From Streptomyces phaeolivaceus (GTDB taxonomy: Bacteria > Actinomycetota > Actinomycetes > Streptomycetales > Streptomycetaceae), in the NCBI RefSeq assembly GCF_009184865.1, contig NZ_CP045096.1, forward strand, positions 434,001 to 498,000: a stretch of DNA of 64,000 nt. The letters run 5' to 3'. Positions 52,611-61,222 of the stretch are shown piece after piece. Position 1 is the stretch's first letter. Each line of letters begins with the position of its first letter. The notes under the pieces were generated by a model. The model did no database searches and was not told the DNA's origin. It saw only the letters and a list, made by a program, of their open reading frames with translations. A program made the position numbers and the translations under genes.

Positions 52611-52612
52611 CG

Positions 52613-52738
52613 ATGAGTTTCGACAACCCCTTCCTCCTCAGCGGCCTCGCGCTGATGGGACTCGGCCTGATCAGGGCGGCCCTGCTGTACGTCCAGGTCG
52701 TCCGCGCGCGCAAGCATGACGGGAGTGACTCCGAGTGA
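52613..52738 (+). CDS. 41-residue single-helix membrane protein
   Basis: MSFDNPFLLSGLALMGLGLI begins one transmembrane helix (about 7-29), followed by a charged tail RARKHDGSDSE. It starts two bases after the previous stop and overlaps the ABC transporter start (GTGA), so it is translated within the operon. It could be a transporter subunit or an immunity peptide. No homologue is recognised. Confidence 0.65.
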   Translation: MSFDNPFLLSGLALMGLGLIRAALLYVQVVRARKHDGSDSE

Positions 52739-54570
52739 GCCCCGTCGGCACGCGGCCCCCGACCAGGCCGCGGGCCGTCCACCGGGCGGTCCCGCAGCTC
52801 CATCTGCATCTGCTGTGGGGCAAGGGGGCCAAGCCCTGGCGGGCGCTCGGCCGGCATCGCGGGCTCATCGGACTCGGCATCCTGCTGGGCCTGTTGGGCG
52901 CCGCGGCCTCCCTGGCGCAGCCCGCGGTCATCGGCGCGCTGGTCGCCACCGTCGAGCAGCGGCAGCCGGTGACCGAGCCCATCCTGATCGCCGCGGTCCT
53001 GTTCCTCGCCGACGCCGTCCTCGGCGCCCTCCACTCGTACGTCATCGGGCTGGCCGGGGAGAACATCGTCTACGACATCCGCAGCAACCTCGCCTCCCGG
53101 CTGCTACGTTCCCGGTTCCGGGCGTACAGCGGCTGGAAGCAGGGCGATGTGTTCGCCCGGATGGTCAGCGACACGCTTCTCGCCCGCACCACGATGACGC
53201 ACGCCATCGACAGCATCATCCAGAACGGGTTCCTGGTCGTCGGCGGTATCGCGTTGATGGCCTGGGTGGACGAGGTGCTGCTGCTGGCCACCCTGGGCTG
53301 TCTCGGTGTCACCAGTGTCATCTCGCTGTGGCTGGCGCGCGGGGTGCGGAAGGTGTCGATCACCAACCAGACCGACACCGGGAACTTCGGGTCCGCGCTG
53401 ATGCGGGTGCTCGGCGCGATGCCGACCGTGAAGGCGTCCCGGGCCGAGACCCGGGAGGCGGAGGGCATCGCGGACATCGCCAAACAGGCCCGCAAGTCCG
53501 GGATCAAGGTGACGGTGCTGTCGTCGCTGCTCGACCCGACGATGAGCATCGGCACCCAGCTCGCGCTCACCGTCGTCATCGCCCTGGGCGCGGCACGCAG
53601 CGCGACGGGCCAGATGAGCGCCGCCGACCTGACGGCGTTCATCCTCTATCTGTTCTATCTGGTGGCCCCGCTGCTGACGCTGTTCACGTCGATCGCGCAG
53701 TTCCAGGTCGGCCGGGCGTCGATCGACCGCCTCGCCGAGCTGGGCCGGATCGAGGTGGAGGGCGACCGGGCGACGGAGCCCCCGGCCGAGCGCAGGCGCG
53801 GCACGCGTGTCTCCCGGGGCGCGTACGACAGCGGTCTCGTCTTCGACAAGGTGACGTTCGCCTACCCCGGGACCGAGAAGGTCGTCCTCGACGATGTCTC
53901 CTTCAAGGTCCCCGCCACCGGGCTGACCGCCGTGGTCGGGCCGTCCGGCGCCGGCAAGAGCACCGTCTTCCAGCTGATCGAGCGGCTCTTCGACCCGGTG
54001 TCCGGGGCGATCCGCATCGACGGCACGAACATCACGGACATGCCGCTGAACCAGCTCCGGTCCGTCGTCGGCTACGTCGACCAGGACCACACCCTGCTGC
54101 GCGGCACCGTCCGGGAGAACCTCACCTACAGCGCCCCGGACGCCGGTGACAAGGACATCGCCGAGGCGCTGCGCATGGCCAACCTGACCGAGGTGATCGC
54201 CGCGCTGCCGCACGGCCTCGACACCGAACTCGGCGACCGGGGCGCCGGTCTGTCGGGTGGTCAGCGCCAACGCCTCGCCATCGCCCGGACGTTGCTGCAG
54301 GCACCCCGGTTCCTGCTGCTGGACGAGGCCACCGCCAACCTCGACAGCGAGTCGGAGAACGCGCTGCGCGACAGCATCACCATGATCTCCGACTTCTGCG
54401 CGGTCATCGCCATCGCCCACCGGCTGTCCACCGTCACCGAGGCCCGGCGGATCGTCGTCCTCGACCGGGGCGAGGTGCACGCGATCGGCACCCACGACGA
54501 ACTGCACCGGCACAGCGACCTCTACCGCCGCCTCGCCCGGCTCCAGTCGCTCAGCGACGTGGCGTCCTGA
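52735..54570 (+). CDS. ABC exporter, fused permease-ATPase
   Basis: A 611-residue half-transporter of the MsbA/peptide-export type: six helices in residues 40-330, then an ATPase domain with Walker A GPSGAGKST (about 402-410), signature LSGGQRQRLAIAR (about 505) and Walker B FLLLDEATANLDSES. It has no N-terminal C39 peptidase domain, so leader removal needs another enzyme. Encoded between two mini membrane proteins in the peptide operon, it is the likely exporter of the 95-residue peptide or its product. Confidence 0.9.
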   Translation: MSPVGTRPPTRPRAVHRAVPQLHLHLLWGKGAKPWRALGRHRGLIGLGILLGLLGAAASLAQPAVIGALVATVEQRQPVTEPILIAAVLFLADAVLGALHSYVIGLAGENIVYDIRSNLASRLLRSRFRAYSGWKQGDVFARMVSDTLLARTTMTHAIDSIIQNGFLVVGGIALMAWVDEVLLLATLGCLGVTSVISLWLARGVRKVSITNQTDTGNFGSALMRVLGAMPTVKASRAETREAEGIADIAKQARKSGIKVTVLSSLLDPTMSIGTQLALTVVIALGAARSATGQMSAADLTAFILYLFYLVAPLLTLFTSIAQFQVGRASIDRLAELGRIEVEGDRATEPPAERRRGTRVSRGAYDSGLVFDKVTFAYPGTEKVVLDDVSFKVPATGLTAVVGPSGAGKSTVFQLIERLFDPVSGAIRIDGTNITDMPLNQLRSVVGYVDQDHTLLRGTVRENLTYSAPDAGDKDIAEALRMANLTEVIAALPHGLDTELGDRGAGLSGGQRQRLAIARTLLQAPRFLLLDEATANLDSESENALRDSITMISDFCAVIAIAHRLSTVTEARRIVVLDRGEVHAIGTHDELHRHSDLYRRLARLQSLSDVAS

Positions 54571-54603
54571 CCCGAGTACCGGAGTTACCGACAGGAGAGT
54601 GTG

Positions 54604-54795
54604 ATGAACGATTTCCTGCTGATCCCGTTCGTGGTGGCCCTCGGCATCGTCGGCTTCCTGATCACCACCCGGGCCGTCAGTACCCCCGCCGTCATCGGCG
54701 TCGCCCTGGTGGTGCTGCTCGGCGCCTGTGCCCAGGCCAGACGGAGCACCCATCCGAGGCCCACCCCGCCCAAGAAACGGAGGCAGCACCCATGA
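54604..54795 (+). CDS. 63-residue membrane protein
   Basis: Two hydrophobic segments (LLIPFVVALGIVGFLIT and VIGVALVVLLGAC) and a Lys/Arg/Pro-rich C-terminus. The ATG at 54604, six bases after GGAG, is preferred over the GTG just before it. It overlaps the methyltransferase gene by ATGA. Its size, location beside the exporter and basic tail would suit an immunity protein; this is inference only. Confidence 0.65.
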   Translation: MNDFLLIPFVVALGIVGFLITTRAVSTPAVIGVALVVLLGACAQARRSTHPRPTPPKKRRQHP

Positions 54796-55637
54796 GCACC
54801 CCGACCGAACCGACGACCCGCACCGGCCCGACACCGTCCACCGGCCCCACGACGGGCACCGGTCCGACCACGGGCGGCATCATCGACGACATCGGCTACG
54901 GCCGGCAGTTCGACGACTGGTACCACCGGCTCTTCCCCGACGACGCGTCCGTGACCGCCGAGGTCGAACGGCTGGTCTCCCTCCACCCCGATCCGGCCTC
55001 GGGCACCGTCGAGTTCGGTGTCGGCAACGGGCGGATCGCGCTCCCGCTGTCCCGCCGCGTCGGCCCGATCACCGGCGTCGACTGCTCCCCGGAGATGCTG
55101 GGCCTGCTGCGCCGCGACCGCACCGCCGACACCCCCGTGGAGCCCGTGCACGGCGACATCCGCGCCTACACCGCCGACCGCACGGTGGGGCTCGTGTACG
55201 CGATCTGCGCCACCCTGTCGATGCTGCTGACCCCGCAGGAGCAGCGGCGGGCCGTGCGGTGCGCCGCCGATCTGCTGTCCCCCGGCGGCAGGTTCGTCGT
55301 GGAGACCCACAACAAGCCGGCGATCCTCGCCCTGCACGAAGGGCGGGCCCGCACCACGTACTTCACGCCGTACCCGGAGCCAGGCACCGGTCTGCAGAGC
55401 CATTCCCTGCTGCTGCCCGAGGGGTCGCTGTGGCATCTCTCGCACGTCTGGTACGAGTCCGACGGCACCACCAGGGTCGGCACCGAGGTCTCCCGGCTGA
55501 CCGCCCCGGAGGAGTTCGACGCGTACGCCCGTGCCGCCGGCCTCGTCCCCGAGAGCCGCTTCGGCGACTGGCCCGCCGACGCGGCCCCCTACTCCCCGGA
55601 CTCCCCGCTGGCCATCTGCACCTACGTCAAGCCTTGA
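54792..55637 (+). CDS. Class I SAM-dependent methyltransferase
   Basis: A 281-residue methyltransferase: a Thr/Pro/Gly repeat at the N-terminus (residues 1-28), DIGYGRQFDDWYHRLFP, motif I VEFGVGNGRIALPL, the acidic end of strand 2 ITGVDCSPEML and motif IV-like VGLVYAICATLSMLL. It resembles small-molecule or peptide N/C-terminal methyltransferases. It is the last gene of the operon and is followed by a terminator. The acceptor is probably the operon's peptide product. Confidence 0.85.
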   Translation: MSTPTEPTTRTGPTPSTGPTTGTGPTTGGIIDDIGYGRQFDDWYHRLFPDDASVTAEVERLVSLHPDPASGTVEFGVGNGRIALPLSRRVGPITGVDCSPEMLGLLRRDRTADTPVEPVHGDIRAYTADRTVGLVYAICATLSMLLTPQEQRRAVRCAADLLSPGGRFVVETHNKPAILALHEGRARTTYFTPYPEPGTGLQSHSLLLPEGSLWHLSHVWYESDGTTRVGTEVSRLTAPEEFDAYARAAGLVPESRFGDWPADAAPYSPDSPLAICTYVKP

Positions 55638-55653
55638 CCGCCCGGCACAGGAA

Positions 55654-55680
55654 GGGGGCCGGGACATCTCCCCGGCCCCC
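55654..55680. terminator. Terminator closing the peptide operon
   Basis: GGGGGCCGGG (55654-55663) pairs with CCCGGCCCCC (55671-55680) across a 7-nt loop between the convergent methyltransferase and acetyltransferase genes; it should act in both directions. Confidence 0.85.
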
Positions 55681-55712
55681 TCACCGGTCCCCGGCCGTAT
55701 CACGTCCGGTGG

Positions 55713-56108
55713 TCACAGGGCGATCAGCCCGGCCGCGGTCTCCTTGAACCCACAGGCGTCGAAGTAGAACGGCCGCAGCCGCTCCTCGAAGTCGACGTGC
55801 AGCCACGCGCATCCGGCTGCACGGGCCCCCTCGACCGCGCTCGCGATCAACGCGGCACCGACCCCTCGGGTCCGGCGGTGCCGTGCCACCACCGTGTCCA
55901 GCACGAAGGCGTGCGCCCCGCCGTCCCAGGCGATGTTGACGAAGCCGATCAACGCCTCGTCCTCCCGTGCGCAGACCCAGCCGAGGCTGTGCCGCTCCAG
56001 CCGTTCCCGCCACGGGGTCCGGCCGACCGGGTGTCCGAAGCCCTCGGCGTGCAGGGCGTTGAGGTCGGCGTCGGCGAAGTCGCCCCGCCACTCGTATGCG
56101 ATGGTCAC
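55713..56108 (-). CDS. GNAT-family N-acetyltransferase
   Basis: A 131-residue GNAT protein: IGFVNIAWDGGAHAFVLDTV leading to the acetyl-CoA loop RRTRGVGAALIASAVEGAR and a C-terminal CGFKETAAGLIAL. The GTG at 56108 sits behind GGGGA. A 14-bp perfect palindrome 26-39 bp upstream suggests control by a TetR- or PadR-like repressor. The substrate is unknown. Confidence 0.88.
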   Translation of the reverse strand: MTIAYEWRGDFADADLNALHAEGFGHPVGRTPWRERLERHSLGWVCAREDEALIGFVNIAWDGGAHAFVLDTVVARHRRTRGVGAALIASAVEGARAAGCAWLHVDFEERLRPFYFDACGFKETAAGLIAL

Positions 56109-56133
56109 TCCCCGACAGTAGGCTCCACACCTC

Positions 56134-56147
56134 AATTGAACATGTTC
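56134..56147. promoter_or_regulatory. Palindromic operator upstream of the acetyltransferase gene
   Basis: TTGAACATGTTCAA is a perfect 14-bp palindrome in an AT-rich island of otherwise GC-rich DNA, just upstream of the GTG start. No regulator gene adjoins it; the gene for one may have been lost with the epimerase fragment next door. Confidence 0.6.
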
Positions 56148-56157
56148 AAAACTAGGG

Positions 56158-56345
56158 TTGGGACGGGGCCCGGGTGGATTCGGCACGGGTGGTCGGCGAG
56201 GCGGTCGCCGCCGCCGTACGCCCCCCGCGCGTCTGGCTCCAGATGAGTACGACGACGGTCTACGCCCACCGCTTCGACACGGCGCACGACGAGGCGACCG
56301 GGGTGATCGGCGGTTCGGAGGCCGGGGTGCCGCCCGGAGGCTGGG
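56158..56345 (+). pseudogene. TIGR01777-type NAD epimerase, internal fragment
   Basis: One frame reads DSARVVGEAVAAAVRPPRVW then LQMSTTTVYAHRFDTAHDEA and TGVIGGSEAGVPPGG, the central part of SDR-type epimerases with DUF1731 (Ser and Tyr active-site region). Neither the N-terminal Rossmann motif nor the C-terminal domain is present. No start or ribosome site is seen. Confidence 0.7.
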
Positions 56346-56376
56346 ACGGCCCCCGCTCGGCCACTTGTCTGTTTGT

Positions 56377-57519
56377 CTACTTGTCCCAGATCTTGCGGTA
56401 GGCCTGGCGGTAGCCCTCCGAGTCCCAGGAGAGGGCGCCGCCGCTGTTGGCCGCGGTGGTGATGTGGACGGGGGCGACGTACTCGCTGGCGGGCTTGCCC
56501 GCGAAGGCGCGGTTGAACTCGTCGATGATCTGCCAGCCCTGTTCGGACAGGGGCTCGGGCACGGTCGCGGACTGGAACTGCTTGCCGTTGATCCGCTCGA
56601 AGGCCGACGGATCGCCGTCACCGGCACCGATGTTGAACGGGGCGCCCGCGCCCTGGTGACCGGCGGCGCGCAGCGCGGGTGCCGCGTGGTCGAAGTAGAG
56701 GTCGTTGATGGCGGCGGAGTAGGTCCATCTGTCGCCGAAGCGGGAGTCGAGGGAGGACACCTTGTCGACGGTGCGGCTGTTGGCCTCCGGGATGGGGATG
56801 TCCTCGTAGCTGAGCAACTCGATGTCGGAGCAGGCGGCGAGCCGCTTCTCGATCAGGTCGGACTTCCGCTTCGCGAACGGTATGGAGGCGTCGGTGAACA
56901 GCACCACGCCGGCCCGGCCGCCCGAGCGGGCGATGATCCAGTCGGCGCTGATCTCCGCGACCTCCTCGACCTTGGTGGTGACGTTGGTGAAGAGCTTCGG
57001 ATCGGTGCTGGGGCCGGGCGCGGCGGTGGCGTGCCAGCCGATCAGCGGGATGCCCGCGCCATTGGCCCGCTCGACCTGTTCGGTCACGGACTCGGGGTCG
57101 AAGCCGCCGATGACGATGCCGGAGGGCTTGAGCGCGAGGGCCTCGGTGAAGGCGGCCCGGATACCGGCGGGCGTGCCCTGCCCGTCGATGGTGCGGACGT
57201 CCCAGCCGATGACCTCGGCCGCTTCCTGAACTCCCCTGGCGACACCGGAGACACCGGGGTTGGTCATGGTCTGGGCGACATAGGCGATCGTCCCGCCGGG
57301 GACGGCCTCGGGTCCGGTGGTGGGCCCGCCCCAGGGCGCGTTGATGTCCTCGGCCTCCTTGACGGCCCGCTTCGCCTCGGCGAGGACGGCGGGGCAACCC
57401 GGCTCCCGCGCACCGACGCCGGACGCGTCGGCGTCCGTACCGCCGTCACAGCCGACGGCGGCCGTGGCTACGAACAGGAAGGTGACGGCTACCGCGGTCG
57501 CTTTGCGAGTGGGATGCAC
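56377..57519 (-). CDS. Orphan sugar ABC substrate-binding lipoprotein
   Basis: A 380-residue ribose-type binding protein with a lipoprotein signal (VAVTFLFVATAAVGC) and the fold segments TIAYVAQTMTNPGVSGVARG, LKPSGIVIGGFDPESV and AINDLYFDHAAPALRAAGH. A GTG start sits behind GAGGAG. No permease or ATPase is adjacent on either side, so it either borrows a transporter or works as a sensor. It is transcribed away from the palindrome at 57668. Confidence 0.87.
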   Translation of the reverse strand: MHPTRKATAVAVTFLFVATAAVGCDGGTDADASGVGAREPGCPAVLAEAKRAVKEAEDINAPWGGPTTGPEAVPGGTIAYVAQTMTNPGVSGVARGVQEAAEVIGWDVRTIDGQGTPAGIRAAFTEALALKPSGIVIGGFDPESVTEQVERANGAGIPLIGWHATAAPGPSTDPKLFTNVTTKVEEVAEISADWIIARSGGRAGVVLFTDASIPFAKRKSDLIEKRLAACSDIELLSYEDIPIPEANSRTVDKVSSLDSRFGDRWTYSAAINDLYFDHAAPALRAAGHQGAGAPFNIGAGDGDPSAFERINGKQFQSATVPEPLSEQGWQIIDEFNRAFAGKPASEYVAPVHITTAANSGGALSWDSEGYRQAYRKIWDK

Positions 57520-57667
57520 GAGGTCTCCTCAACTGGACACAAGGGGCTACGGGTTGCGTGGGGGGAGGAGACGACCCGGCGGGTTGTCGCGGTGGGAATG
57601 TAGCAGGGGCCTCGACGGGCCTCCGCACGGGCGGCCCTACCGCTCAGTAGGCGCGCGCGAACAATTC

Positions 57668-57686
57668 GTAATCAATTCTTGATTAC
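57668..57686. promoter_or_regulatory. AT-rich palindrome between lipoprotein and conservon genes
   Basis: GTAATCAA (57668-57675), spacer TTC, TTGATTAC (57679-57686): perfect 8-bp arms in the 300-bp divergent region 57520-57819. Apart from this and the cvnA ribosome site (AAGGAGGAC), I see nothing else in that region. It is about 135-150 bp from each flanking start. Confidence 0.6.
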
Positions 57687-57819
57687 ACACAGGCTCAAAG
57701 CGATCACTCAGACGATAGTCTCCGACCGACCGGATCCAGACACATGACGTGATCCCGTCGTTGAAGCCACATGTCCTCCCCCACGGGCACCACCCATCCG
57801 CACATCGAAGGAGGACAGC

Positions 57820-60285
57820 GTGCCCACGAACACAGGGGAGCCGCCGCCCGGACACCAGGACCGGACTCCTCCGTTCCGTCGGCGGGCGGTCTCCGTTCTC
57901 GCCCGGTGGCCGTTCCGGCGGAAACTCAATGTGCTCGTCGTCGCGCCCATCGCGGTCGTCGGTGTCCTGCTCGGCCTCGGTGTCATGGGGCAGATGCGGC
58001 AGACCCGCGACGCCGACCGGATCGCCGAACTCGTGCGTGACAGTGAGCAGGTCGCGACACTCATCAACGACGTACAGGCCGAACACCGGCTGGCACTCCT
58101 GCTGTCCGTGCAGTACGAGGCGGGCCGCCCCGGCGCGGGCCGGCCGTCGACCACCGCCTACCGGGAGGCGCAGCGGGCCACCGACGAGCGGGTGGCCGCC
58201 GTGCGGTCCGCGTTCGGGTCGAGCCTGCCGGCCGAGGAGACACAGGCGCTGGAGTACATCGCCGGCCTCGACTCCCTGCGCGAGAAGCTCGGCCGCGACT
58301 ACGTCCCCGCCGCCAACATCGACCCCGCCTACGCCGCCGCCGTCGGCTATCTCATCGACGGCATCGGACTGGACCGCTTCGCCGCGACCTCGCAGTCCTC
58401 GGTCACCAATCTGCTGGACACGGTCCTGCGCGCGGACGCGGCCCACGCGGCTTTCGAGAGCGCCGTGTTCTCCGCGCAGACCCGGGACGCGAACGCCCTC
58501 ACCGAGTACACCCGCGCGGCCGGCGCCCACGAGCTCTACACCTACCAGGCGGACCGCTTCGGTCGTATCGCCACGCCCGAGCAGGTCCTGACCATGGACG
58601 GCATCGAGCGCGGCGCCGAACAGAACGACATCACCTCGCAGTTCGCGGAACTCCAGGTCGATCCGGGCTCCCTGCAGTCGCAGAATGCACGGGAGTTGCG
58701 CGAGAAGATCGCCGCCGGTGAGCGGCAGGCCGACACCCGACTCGGCATCACCCGGACACTGATCGGACAGACCGCCGCCCAGGCCGACACCCTGTCCGCG
58801 AACGCCCTGAGCAAGGCATGGCTGATGCTCGGCGCGGCCCTGCTCGGCTTCGCCGCGTGGCTGGTGTTCTGTGTCCTGGTCCGCCGCTCGGTCGTCCGCC
58901 CCCTCATCGCCCTGACCGGCGCGGCCCAGCAGGTGGTCGAGGCCGCGGACCAGGAACTCGCCCGGGTCGCGGACGAGGAGTCCGCCGACACCACCCCGTT
59001 CCGGCCGCAGGCCATCCCGGTGCCGGTCCGCGACGACATCGGCACGCTGGCCGAGGCGTTCAACCATGTGCAGGTCACCGCCGCCGCACTGCTGGAGCGA
59101 CAGATGCTGAGCCGGCGCAACATCGCCGAGATGTTCGGCAACGTCGGGCGCCGGGTCAGCAATCTGACCACCCGCCAGCTCTCCCTGATCGACGCGGTGG
59201 AACGCGAGGAGACCGACCCCGACCTCCTCGACCGGCTCTACCGCATCGACCACATCGCCGTACGCCTCCAGCGCAACGCCGACAGCCTGATGCTGCTCGC
59301 CGGAATCCGGGAGACGGACGTCGAGGCCCGGCCGACCGCCCTCGCCGACGTCATACGCTCGGGCCTCGGCCGGATCGAGGGGTACCAGCGGGTGTTCCTG
59401 CGGTCCGAGACGGACATCACCGTGGGGCCCGACATCATCGGCGATCTGACGCTGCTGCTCGCCGAACTGCTGGAGAACGCGGTCTCGTTCTCCCCGTCGG
59501 ACACCCCCGTCGAGGTGGTCGTACGGCCCGGCACCGATGTCACCAAGGACGGCGGGGCCCTGATCGAGGTCATCGACCACGGCCTCGGCATGAGCGCCGA
59601 ACGCCTCGCCGAGGAGAACGCCCGCCTCGTCCACCGGGAACGGCTCGACCTGGTGCCGACGAAGGTGCTCGGTCTCTTCGTGGTCGGCAGTCTCGCCCGC
59701 CACCTCGGACTTCGCGTGACCCTGAGCCGTACGCCCGGCGGTGGCGTGACGAGTACCGTCTGGATCCCCGCCGTGCTTCTGCTGGCGATGAGCCCCGTGG
59801 ACATCGAATCGTCCGCCACCACGCCCACGACGCACCCCGAACCGACGGCCGTCGTACCCGCACCCGCGCAGGCACAGGCACCGGCACCGGCCGTCGGGTC
59901 CGTTCCCGAGCGGCGGCCGATCGTCGTGTCACCCCACGGTGAGCTGCCCCGACGTGTTCCGCCGCGCCTCGGCGCGGGGACGAAGGCATCCCCCGAGGTG
60001 ACTGCTCCTACGGCCGCCTCCCGGCCCCTGCGACGGCGGGTCCGGGGCGCGACGCTCACCGTGACCACCACCACGCAGTCGTCCGACCGGAGCGTCCCAC
60101 CCGCACGCGGGCCCCTCGACGCCGACGCCGTCCGCACCGAACTCGACGAGTTCGAGGCCGCCGTCCGCAGGGCGGAGCAGGACAGCGCCGCTCCCCCGGA
60201 CGGAACCGGCACCACCGCACCACCAGAGAACCCCAGAAGGCCAGAGGGCCAGAAGGAGACGGGCAGTGACCACGTCGACAGGTGA
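57820..60285 (+). CDS. cvnA: Conservon sensor-kinase-like protein CvnA
   Basis: An 821-residue protein: helix 1 (LNVLVVAPIAVVGVLLGLGV), an extracytoplasmic nitrate-sensor-like helical domain (about 65-335), helix 2 (WLMLGAALLGFAAWLVFCVL), a HAMP-like linker, and an ATPase domain (ELLENAVSFSPSDTPVEVVV, IEVIDHGLGMSAERLAEEN). No histidine is seen at the usual phosphoacceptor position (RRNIAEMFGNVGRR), as is common in CvnA. The C-terminal 200 residues are disordered, Pro/Thr-rich. It works with CvnB-D as a membrane-associated G-protein-like module. The GTG follows AAGGAGG. Confidence 0.93.
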   Translation: MPTNTGEPPPGHQDRTPPFRRRAVSVLARWPFRRKLNVLVVAPIAVVGVLLGLGVMGQMRQTRDADRIAELVRDSEQVATLINDVQAEHRLALLLSVQYEAGRPGAGRPSTTAYREAQRATDERVAAVRSAFGSSLPAEETQALEYIAGLDSLREKLGRDYVPAANIDPAYAAAVGYLIDGIGLDRFAATSQSSVTNLLDTVLRADAAHAAFESAVFSAQTRDANALTEYTRAAGAHELYTYQADRFGRIATPEQVLTMDGIERGAEQNDITSQFAELQVDPGSLQSQNARELREKIAAGERQADTRLGITRTLIGQTAAQADTLSANALSKAWLMLGAALLGFAAWLVFCVLVRRSVVRPLIALTGAAQQVVEAADQELARVADEESADTTPFRPQAIPVPVRDDIGTLAEAFNHVQVTAAALLERQMLSRRNIAEMFGNVGRRVSNLTTRQLSLIDAVEREETDPDLLDRLYRIDHIAVRLQRNADSLMLLAGIRETDVEARPTALADVIRSGLGRIEGYQRVFLRSETDITVGPDIIGDLTLLLAELLENAVSFSPSDTPVEVVVRPGTDVTKDGGALIEVIDHGLGMSAERLAEENARLVHRERLDLVPTKVLGLFVVGSLARHLGLRVTLSRTPGGGVTSTVWIPAVLLLAMSPVDIESSATTPTTHPEPTAVVPAPAQAQAPAPAVGSVPERRPIVVSPHGELPRRVPPRLGAGTKASPEVTAPTAASRPLRRRVRGATLTVTTTTQSSDRSVPPARGPLDADAVRTELDEFEAAVRRAEQDSAAPPDGTGTTAPPENPRRPEGQKETGSDHVDR

Positions 60286-60742
60286 CAGCACCCCCGAGCA
60301 GGCGAAGCCCACCGATCTGCGAACCGCGGCAGCCGACTTCACCTGGCTGCTCGACCGCTTCGCCACGGACACCGCCGGAGTCGTCGACGCCATCGCGGTG
60401 TCGTCCGACGGGCTGCTGATCGCCGTCTCCCAACTACGCGACAGGGCCGACTCCGAGCGGCTCGCCGCGATCGTGTCCGGCATCACGAGTCTCGCCGCCG
60501 GTGTCTCCGGCAACTACAGCCTGGGCGGCCTCAACAAGGTCATCATCGACCTGGAGGGCGGCCATGTACTGGTGTCGGCCATCGGCAACGGCGCCGTGCT
60601 CGGGGTGGTCGCCTCCAAGGAGGCGAAACTCGGCAACATCGCCTACGAGATGACCCTCTTCGCCAACCGCGCCGGAGCCGCGCTCACCCCGCAACTGGTG
60701 ATGGAGCTGAAGAACACCGTCGGCGCCACACCGGCCGGCTGA
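60266..60742 (+). CDS. cvnB: Conservon roadblock/LC7 protein CvnB
   Basis: A 158-residue roadblock/LC7 protein: FTWLLDRFATDTAGVVDAIA, VSSDGLLIAVS, and the central strand-helix LNKVIIDLEGGHVLVSAIG. Family members act as GTPase-activating or scaffolding partners of CvnD. The GTG at 60266 overlaps cvnA by 20 bp and follows AAGGAG. Confidence 0.93.
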   Translation: MTTSTGDSTPEQAKPTDLRTAAADFTWLLDRFATDTAGVVDAIAVSSDGLLIAVSQLRDRADSERLAAIVSGITSLAAGVSGNYSLGGLNKVIIDLEGGHVLVSAIGNGAVLGVVASKEAKLGNIAYEMTLFANRAGAALTPQLVMELKNTVGATPAG

Positions 60743-60769
60743 CCCATCCCCGCGAGGCAGGAGGTAGTC

Positions 60770-61222
60770 ATGGCCGACGGTGGACGAGAAGCACACGAGG
60801 CAGCACAGGAGACGGCGGGTGGTGGCGGTTCGCCGGAACCGGTCGGCCGTGCCCCCGCGGTGCGGCCGTTCCTGCTGACCGCCGGGCGGGTCTCGGGGGC
60901 GGGCAGGGCGGCACCGATCCCGATCGAGACCCAGATCGTGGCGACCTCGACCGGACTCTCCGTCCTCGGCACGCTCACCTTCGAACACCACGACATCGTC
61001 GCCGCCTGCCGGCGCCCGCAGTCGGTGGCGGAACTGGCCGCGCACCTGCGACTGCACCTCAACGTCGTCCGGGTGCTCGCCGAGGACCTGTGTGCCGCCG
61101 GGCACTTGGCGGTCCACGTCCCCAACGCCCGGACCGCGCAGGACATCTCCGTACTCCGAAGGGTTATCCATGGTCTCCGCGCCGTCCCCGACTCACGGGG
61201 CACACTCCGTGACAGCGGCTGA
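60770..61222 (+). CDS. cvnC: Conservon DUF742 protein CvnC
   Basis: A 150-residue DUF742 protein: VRPFLLTAGRVSGAGRAAPI and the winged-helix-like core FEHHDIVAACRRPQSVAELA with LRLHLNVVRVLAEDLCAAG. The ATG follows AGGAGG. Its last 52 bp overlap cvnD. Confidence 0.92.
   Translation: MADGGREAHEAAQETAGGGGSPEPVGRAPAVRPFLLTAGRVSGAGRAAPIPIETQIVATSTGLSVLGTLTFEHHDIVAACRRPQSVAELAAHLRLHLNVVRVLAEDLCAAGHLAVHVPNARTAQDISVLRRVIHGLRAVPDSRGTLRDSG

Noticed and set aside
47946..55637. Assignment of the peptide locus to daptides, lanthipeptides, lasso or thiopeptides
   Set aside because: No aminotransferase or zinc dehydrogenase (daptide), no LanB/LanM or Cys/Ser/Thr-rich core, no lasso cyclase and no YcaO gene is present, and the peptide ends in Thr-Val rather than Thr.
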